Virus record (IMG/VR): IMGVR_UViG_3300020152_000015 | Location: 1-40,452 of that record | DNA from: a virus | Strand: one strand, 5' to 3' | Length of the DNA: 40,452 nt | Shown here: one piece after another, positions 35,693 through 40,452 of the stretch | Position numbering within the stretch: position 1 is the stretch's first letter | Layout: every line of letters begins with the position of its first letter | Made by a program: the position numbers and the translations under genes | Notes under the pieces: generated by a model | The model's input: the letters and a program-made list of their open reading frames with translations, nothing else | What the model was told of the DNA's origin: nothing | Database searches by the model: none

Positions 35693-36367
35693 CTACCACG
35701 TGAGCGGGAACAGGGCGCGGATCGCCGCCACGTCGCCCGCAACGCGCGCGGCCTCGGTCGCCACCAGAAGCCCGCGGCGGCGCCCCTCGATTCGGGCGTT
35801 GAGCACGGTCCATGCCTCGGCGGTCGCCAGCACCACCGCCGCCACCTCGGCGCGCGTCGCCCCGGTCGCCTCGGCCTCGGCGTCGAGGTAGGGGAACACA
35901 CCACCCCCGCCGGCCGCGAAGCGCGCGGCCTCGGCCTGCTTGGCGAGGTACGTCGCTTCCTGCCCGACCGCCACGGTGATGTGGGCGCCGCGCTGCGCCC
36001 CGGCCTCGCGGTTGATGCGCTCGACGGCCCACCCGGCAACATCGTCCACCGGCTTGTCGGCCGGGCTGTAGACCGCAAGCGCGCTCTGCCCGTCCTCCGC
36101 CACCGTCACCACGGGATCGCCGAGGGTTTGCGTGTCGGGGTCGTAGGCGTCCCCGACGACGGCGCAGGGCAGCACCCGGAACGGGCACCCCTCCCAGGAG
36201 AGAGCCTCCGTCAGAGTGACATGCCCGCCCAGCGGGACGCCCGCTATCGCTCGATCGGGAAGCGCGTCCAACAGCCCCCCAATCGCTACACCGAAAGAAA
36301 AGCCCGACCAGATGGCCGGGCCGAACACGACAGCGTTGTTGCTGTCCACAATCACGGCCTTGGTCAT
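35693..36367 (-). CDS. Tail fibre-associated protein
   Basis: ATG 36367 overlaps the fibre stop (ATGA); 224 residues. FGPAIWSGFSFGVAIGGLLD is followed by VTLTEALSWEGCPFRVLPCA. The C-terminal ~100 residues (AVERINREAGAQRGAHITVA, RAEVAAVVLATAEAWTVLNARIEGRRRGLL) resemble tail fibre assembly or DUF4376-type proteins. It could be a fibre chaperone or a virion part; position between fibre and adhesin supports either. Confidence 0.75.
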   Translation of the reverse strand: MTKAVIVDSNNAVVFGPAIWSGFSFGVAIGGLLDALPDRAIAGVPLGGHVTLTEALSWEGCPFRVLPCAVVGDAYDPDTQTLGDPVVTVAEDGQSALAVYSPADKPVDDVAGWAVERINREAGAQRGAHITVAVGQEATYLAKQAEAARFAAGGGGVFPYLDAEAEATGATRAEVAAVVLATAEAWTVLNARIEGRRRGLLVATEAARVAGDVAAIRALFPLTW

Positions 36368-37617
36368 GCCTTCACATCCTTTCGGGCTGACAGGTGCACC
36401 CGTCCCGTCGTCTCGGCCACGTAGTCGATGGCCGTGCAGGCGCCGGCGGTGCTGGTGATCACGAGGGTGGACAGGCCGCCGGCCGTCACGTAGCCGCTGG
36501 CGAAGGCGAGGGTCCGGCTGCCCGTCCCGTCCTGATAGATGTAAAAGGTACCGGCCTGCTCGGCGGTCACGTTGGACGGGAAGCCGAGCGTGCGGTTGCC
36601 CCCGAGGGTCACCTTGAAGCTGTTGCCCAATGAGAAGTCCACCGCGATGGTGGCGGCGTCCGTCAGCGTAACCGCGGCCTTCCCCTGCACCGGGCCGGAG
36701 AACTGCCCGCCGGTCTTGAGCATCGGCATGGCTGCCGCCGACAGGTAATCCACGCACCGCCAGTTGCCACCCCCCAGGCTCTCGAACCACGCCACGTCCC
36801 CGGCCGCCGCGGTCAGGTTGGCGCCGCCGGGCAGGATCAGCGACGCGGCGTTGTGGGTCAGCGTGAGCGCCCCTGCGAAGGTCACGCGGCGCAAGGCGCC
36901 GTTCTGGGCGGTGCCGAGCGCCGTAATCGTTGTGGTGCCCGTTACCCTCACCGCGTTGCCGGCGGCAGCGCCGATGTCCGTGGTCGCGGCACTGGCGATG
37001 GTGACGGCGGTGTCGTTCAGGCTTCCGGTCAGGTTGCCGCCGGACAGGCTGCCGGTGGCGCCCACATCGCCGGCCCGCACGAAGCTCACCGTCAGCGGGT
37101 CTGCGTTGGCAAAGGGCATCGCGGCCGATCCGCCCACGTGGGCCACCGCGACCTTGCGGTAGCCCACCGCGGCCGCGACCCCGGAGACCGTGAACAGAAG
37201 CCACTTGGTCGCGTCGGTGCGGTGCTGGAGGCGTAGGTGGCCCTTCACCGCGTTGGTGCTGTCGTCCAGGCTGTCGAGGAGCGCGGTGAGGTCGGCGCCG
37301 GCGGCGTCGGCGAGGTCGGCGAAAAGCTGGGTCGCCGCGCTCGCTGTGGCGGCGTCCAGGCGCACCACGCCGGCGCCGGGGTCGGCGTCGGCGGTCGCGC
37401 TCGCGAACGCGCAGCGCCAGGAGAAGCCGGAGGCGCCGGCCGTCGCCACCGCCTCATCCGCCGCGTCCGCGGCCTCCTCGGCGGCGTCGGCCATGGCGCC
37501 AAACCCCTTGACGAGGTTGACCTCCATGCCGCTGGGGCCGTCGAGACCGCCCGGATTGTCGTCGGCGTCGTAAACGTCGGTGTTGATCGTCCTCAGCAAA
37601 GCCGTTGCGGTGCTCAT
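36364..37617 (-). CDS. Tail fibre protein
   Basis: ATG 37617 overlaps the preceding stop; 417 residues. The N-terminus (MSTATALLRTINTDVYDADD) is followed by a helical region (~40-70), then a long Thr/Gly/Ala-rich beta part with repeated short strands (GDVGATGSLSGGNLTGSLND, FYIYQDGTGSRTLAFASGYV) typical of trimeric fibre shafts. Likely the shaft that carries the Gly-rich adhesin. Confidence 0.8.
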   Translation of the reverse strand: MSTATALLRTINTDVYDADDNPGGLDGPSGMEVNLVKGFGAMADAAEEAADAADEAVATAGASGFSWRCAFASATADADPGAGVVRLDAATASAATQLFADLADAAGADLTALLDSLDDSTNAVKGHLRLQHRTDATKWLLFTVSGVAAAVGYRKVAVAHVGGSAAMPFANADPLTVSFVRAGDVGATGSLSGGNLTGSLNDTAVTIASAATTDIGAAAGNAVRVTGTTTITALGTAQNGALRRVTFAGALTLTHNAASLILPGGANLTAAAGDVAWFESLGGGNWRCVDYLSAAAMPMLKTGGQFSGPVQGKAAVTLTDAATIAVDFSLGNSFKVTLGGNRTLGFPSNVTAEQAGTFYIYQDGTGSRTLAFASGYVTAGGLSTLVITSTAGACTAIDYVAETTGRVHLSARKDVKA

Positions 37618-38510
37618 ACCGTGATCTCCTCAAGATGGATCGCGCCGGCCGTGAGCTTCGGCGCAATCCAGCGGTTGGCGTGGGGCTCGCGCTTCTGGAA
37701 AAGCCCGCCGTAGCGGAAGCAGTCGCCCAGGCTGTCGACGTCGGGCAACCACACCACCGGCCGGCTCCAATCCACCCGGCGCGCCATGTCAAAGAGCGCG
37801 TCGCGCAACCCGCGCGCCGCCACGGCGCGCTGGATCGTCACCGAGCGGTACCCGGTCCCCGGCTCCACCGAGACGCCGCCGCCGGGGAACCGCGTGATCT
37901 CATCGGTGGGCGTGTAAACGTCCTCGCTGTCCATATGCCGCGCGAGCGGCACGCCGTCGCTCAGCCACATGTGGCCGATCGAGTAGCCGGTGGCCTCGCT
38001 GTTGTCGGCCTCGTACGCCGGCCCGTAGAGGGTCCAGCGGAACGCCGCCGGGCGGCAGACCGGGACGATGCAATGCACGTGCGTCGGGTAGAGCGCGAAG
38101 TCCTCGGGCGGCAGATCGCCGCGGAACAGGTTGGGGTCACCCCAGCGGAGATCCCGCCAGTCGGTGAGGCTCGGGATCACCGCCCGGTCGGCGCCGTCGG
38201 CGCCGCGCGTGTCGAACAGCCGCGTGGTGGCGTCGAGCGTGACGGCGCTCGAGAACAGCTCGAGGCGCCAGCGCGCCGCCTGCCTCAGGTTGGTGTCGAA
38301 CAAACCGCCGTAGGTGCAGGGGTAGCGCTCGGGAAAGGCGCCGGTGATCGTCACCGGCCCGCCGGCGGTGCCGAGCGTGGTGGTGACGGCCGCCGCAACC
38401 AGCGGAAGCGTTTTCACGTTGTCCAGCGGCGCGTTGGCCTGATAGGCCGCCGAGCTGGTCAAGGTGGCGGTGGGCACGCGGTTGCGATCCGCGAGATAGC
38501 CGTACCCCAT
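37614..38510 (-). CDS. Minor tail / baseplate protein
   Basis: ATG 38510; 298 residues beginning MGYGYLADRNRVPTATLTSS. It is beta-rich with Trp and Arg residues (FRWTLYGPAYEADNSEATGY, WSRPVVWLPDVDSLGDCFRY). It sits between tail tip and fibre genes, overlapping both by 1-4 bases. No family recognised; a distal tail or hub attachment part is likely. Confidence 0.75.
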   Translation of the reverse strand: MGYGYLADRNRVPTATLTSSAAYQANAPLDNVKTLPLVAAAVTTTLGTAGGPVTITGAFPERYPCTYGGLFDTNLRQAARWRLELFSSAVTLDATTRLFDTRGADGADRAVIPSLTDWRDLRWGDPNLFRGDLPPEDFALYPTHVHCIVPVCRPAAFRWTLYGPAYEADNSEATGYSIGHMWLSDGVPLARHMDSEDVYTPTDEITRFPGGGVSVEPGTGYRSVTIQRAVAARGLRDALFDMARRVDWSRPVVWLPDVDSLGDCFRYGGLFQKREPHANRWIAPKLTAGAIHLEEITV

Positions 38511-40075
38511 CAGGTCCTCACCGTGAGTGTGGCGCGCGTCGAGCGCATCGTCTTGCCGATCACCGTCACCAGCCGGCCGCCCTCGAAGCCGGCCACGTCG
38601 TCATCGACGGCCACCACCGAGCGCCGCGTGACGCCGGGGGCCAAGTCGTAGACGGGGAGGTCGTAGACCCCGACCACCCGCTTGAGGTCGGCGAGGAACT
38701 CGGCCGCCTCGGCGTCGGCGTCGGCGCGGGCGAACAGCGCGGTTTCGATCGTCACCGTCCGGGCGCCTTTGTAGGCGGCGGCGGTGGCCGGGTCGCTCAC
38801 CGGGCTCTCGCGCCACGCCGCCTTGAGCAGCTTGGCGTCCGCCTCGGTGGCCGAGCTGGCGAGCGTTGCCGCCGGCGTCGGGATGCGGGCGAAGCGCAGC
38901 GTCACCGCCTTGGCGGGCAGACCGCGCCCGGCGGCGGCGCGCGGTTGCAGCCCCGGCGTGGTCCGCCCCTTGACGTACGTGGCCGCGGGAGCGCCGGCGG
39001 CGGCCGGCAAGCGCCCCACCGAGAGCTTGCCGTCCTCGCCCATCAGCCAATAGCCGCGCGCCAGCGAGCCCAACAGACCGTCCAGCGCCTGCCGGCCGGT
39101 CGTGCCGTCGCCGGGCGCCAGCCACAGCCCCATGGTGCGCGGCGTGGCGTCCAGCGTCGCCACGCTGGCGGTGTCCACCTCGGCCAGCGTCAGGACGCCG
39201 GTGTGCGTCACCGCGAGGTGCTGCGCCAGCTCGCCGGCGTAGCGCCGCCACACGCCGCCGGTCTTGTCGCCCTTGACCTCGCACATGGGCGCGCTCGGCC
39301 GGGTGCCGCCGAGCGTGATGATGCCGGTGGCGGGGTCCACCTTCCATTCGCTGGCGCCCGGCGTGCCGCTGGTGACCTTGGTGAGCCGGGCGCCGCTGTC
39401 CCAGAACACCGCCACGTCCTCGATCGCGTGGGCGCCGTTGACCGAATAGGTGTGCTTGCCCCCGATCACCCCCAGATAGGTCGGCTCGGCGTAGCCGTGG
39501 CCGAAATGGCGCTCCTTGGTGCGCCCCTCGAGGTCGGCGCCGTCGCCGGCGCTGTAGGTCTCGCGCAACACCGGATCATCGAAATCGGCCTCGCGCGTGC
39601 GGATCGGGATGGTGATCGCGCCGCGCGCCGGCTCCGGCATCTCCATCACGCCGCGGAACACCACCGCCGCGGTGGAGAGCGCGGCGCCCGCCTCCACCAC
39701 CCGATCGACCACGGGCCAGCCGGCAAGCGCGTAATCGGTCAGAAGCAGGTTGAGCGGGCGCTCCGGCAAGGTCACGGTGAGCCACGTTCCGGCGGTGACG
39801 TCGTACACCCGCGCGCGGCGCTCGCCCTGCCAGTCGAGCGCGTTGCTCAGCTCGATCCGCCCCACCTCCACCCGCGTGGCGCCGAGCGCCTCGCCGAGCG
39901 CCACCAGCGCCACCGAGACCGCCGCCGGCGTACCCACCAGCGGCAGATACGGCAGCGCCGCCGGCGTGTCGGTGGCGCGCGAGCGGTACTTGCCCAGCGA
40001 GAGATACCAGCGGTGCACGTGGCCGCTGGCGAGGTGGTAGGCGTCCAGCTCGATCAGCCGGGCTTTGGCGGTCAT
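38510..40075 (-). CDS. Tail tip / hub protein
   Basis: ATG 40075 overlaps the tape measure stop (ATGA); 521 residues. MTAKARLIELDAYHLASGHV is followed by RWYLSLGKYRSRATDT, then beta segments (ATRVEVGRIELSNALDWQGE, TLPERPLNLLLTDYALAGWP), HFGHGYAEPTYLGVIGGK, and a C-terminal part with LKRVVGVYDLPVYDLAPGVTRR. The place directly after the tape measure and the size suggest the distal tail hub replacing lambda M/L/J-type parts. The family is not identified. Confidence 0.72.
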   Translation of the reverse strand: MTAKARLIELDAYHLASGHVHRWYLSLGKYRSRATDTPAALPYLPLVGTPAAVSVALVALGEALGATRVEVGRIELSNALDWQGERRARVYDVTAGTWLTVTLPERPLNLLLTDYALAGWPVVDRVVEAGAALSTAAVVFRGVMEMPEPARGAITIPIRTREADFDDPVLRETYSAGDGADLEGRTKERHFGHGYAEPTYLGVIGGKHTYSVNGAHAIEDVAVFWDSGARLTKVTSGTPGASEWKVDPATGIITLGGTRPSAPMCEVKGDKTGGVWRRYAGELAQHLAVTHTGVLTLAEVDTASVATLDATPRTMGLWLAPGDGTTGRQALDGLLGSLARGYWLMGEDGKLSVGRLPAAAGAPAATYVKGRTTPGLQPRAAAGRGLPAKAVTLRFARIPTPAATLASSATEADAKLLKAAWRESPVSDPATAAAYKGARTVTIETALFARADADAEAAEFLADLKRVVGVYDLPVYDLAPGVTRRSVVAVDDDVAGFEGGRLVTVIGKTMRSTRATLTVRT

Positions 40076-40452
40076 ATCGGCACCCTCTTGCGGGCGGTTT
40101 CCTCGGTGGCGGTGGCGACGCGCTCGAGGATCGCCGCGGTGCTGGCGGCGATCATGGCGCGCTGCTGTTGGTCGAGCAGGGTGGCGCTCTCCACCGCCGC
40201 GGCGAGCGCGCTCACCGCGGCGGTCAGGGCGCGGACCTCGGCCGCGGTGCGATCCTCGGCCGCGCTGGCGCGCGCGGCGGGGAAGGCCACCACGTTTCCG
40301 CGGTCGTTGGCGGCGAAGCGCACGGACGCATCGTGCGGCATGATCGCCTCGCCGCCGCGCAGGCGCATGAGTTCCGGGCCGCGCTCGCCCACCCACGCCC
40401 AGCCGGCCGGCGCCGAAGGCGTGCCGGTGGCGAAGCCGGGCACGCCGCCGCC
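40072..40452 (-). CDS. Tail tape measure protein, C-terminal end (wraps from base 1)
   Basis: In phase with the frame from 6160 across the join: base 1 equals 40326. The C-terminal ~84 residues unique to this side end GNVVAFPAARASAAEDRTAAEV... and RKRVPI, after VGERGPELMRLRGGEAIMPHD, the usual GERGPE C-terminal motif of tape measures. The stop at 40072 overlaps the start of the next gene (ATGA). Bases 40326-40452 repeat 1-127. Confidence 0.93.
   Translation of the reverse strand, partial: GGGVPGFATGTPSAPAGWAWVGERGPELMRLRGGEAIMPHDASVRFAANDRGNVVAFPAARASAAEDRTAAEVRALTAAVSALAAAVESATLLDQQQRAMIAASTAAILERVATATEETARKRVPI
40326..40452. repeat. Terminal direct repeat, right copy (circular assembly overlap)
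   Basis: Identical to 1-127; see the left copy. Both ends lie in the tape measure reading frame. Confidence 0.93.

Overview
The window is a complete, circular, temperate siphovirus genome. Bases 1-127 are repeated exactly at 40326-40452, which looks like the overlap left when a circular molecule is assembled with a k-mer of 127, so the unit genome is 40,325 bp. One gene, the tail tape measure, crosses the join. Base composition is very GC-rich (roughly 70% by eye). Most genes follow good Shine-Dalgarno sequences and many overlap by ATGA or GTGA. GC content, a GcrA-like regulator and TTGTCCACA-type DnaA boxes would suit a high-GC proteobacterial host, perhaps an alphaproteobacterium, but no marker in the window fixes the host. 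I see no integrase, transposase, tRNA, rRNA or CRISPR array.

Late genes run leftward as one block from 18091 through the join to 32790. In transcription order they are: small and large (lambda gpA-type) terminase, gpW-like joiner, lambda-type portal, S49 protease with a nested scaffold, decoration protein, Mu gpT-type major capsid, connectors, tail terminator, tail tube, tail assembly chaperone with a -1 frameshift extension, a tail gene, a 2137-residue tape measure, tail tip, minor tail protein, fibre, fibre-associated protein, glycine-rich adhesin, holin, lysozyme-like endolysin, a second holin-like protein and one small gene.

The leftward early block (22672 to 18513) carries a small gene, a Toprim primase, a helicase/ATPase and an unknown protein. 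An array of GGTAACG repeats lies between the last two and may be the lytic origin. A cro/cI-type switch sits at 22923-23973. Rightward accessory genes (24126-26663, 29702-30500) and a leftward accessory operon (29527-26686) encode small regulators, zinc ribbons, an RMF/CrpP-like protein, a PP-loop ATPase, a DUF7831-like protein and an ASCH protein. Their promoters carry one of two palindromic operator families, TATGCG-N3-CGCATA or GTTTCG-N5-CGAAAC.

The region 30550-32880 is plasmid-like. It holds parA, a small ribbon-helix-helix parB-type gene, a Rep_3-family initiator with an operator around its promoter, 22-bp iterons and DnaA boxes. Together with the missing integrase this makes the element a phage-plasmid: the prophage is expected to persist as a partitioned, low-copy circle. 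Six dispersed arrays of phased 8-bp repeats (consensus GGCGYCAY), three of them inside or next to parAB/rep or lysis genes, are candidate centromeres for the ParB-like protein. They are the most novel feature here.
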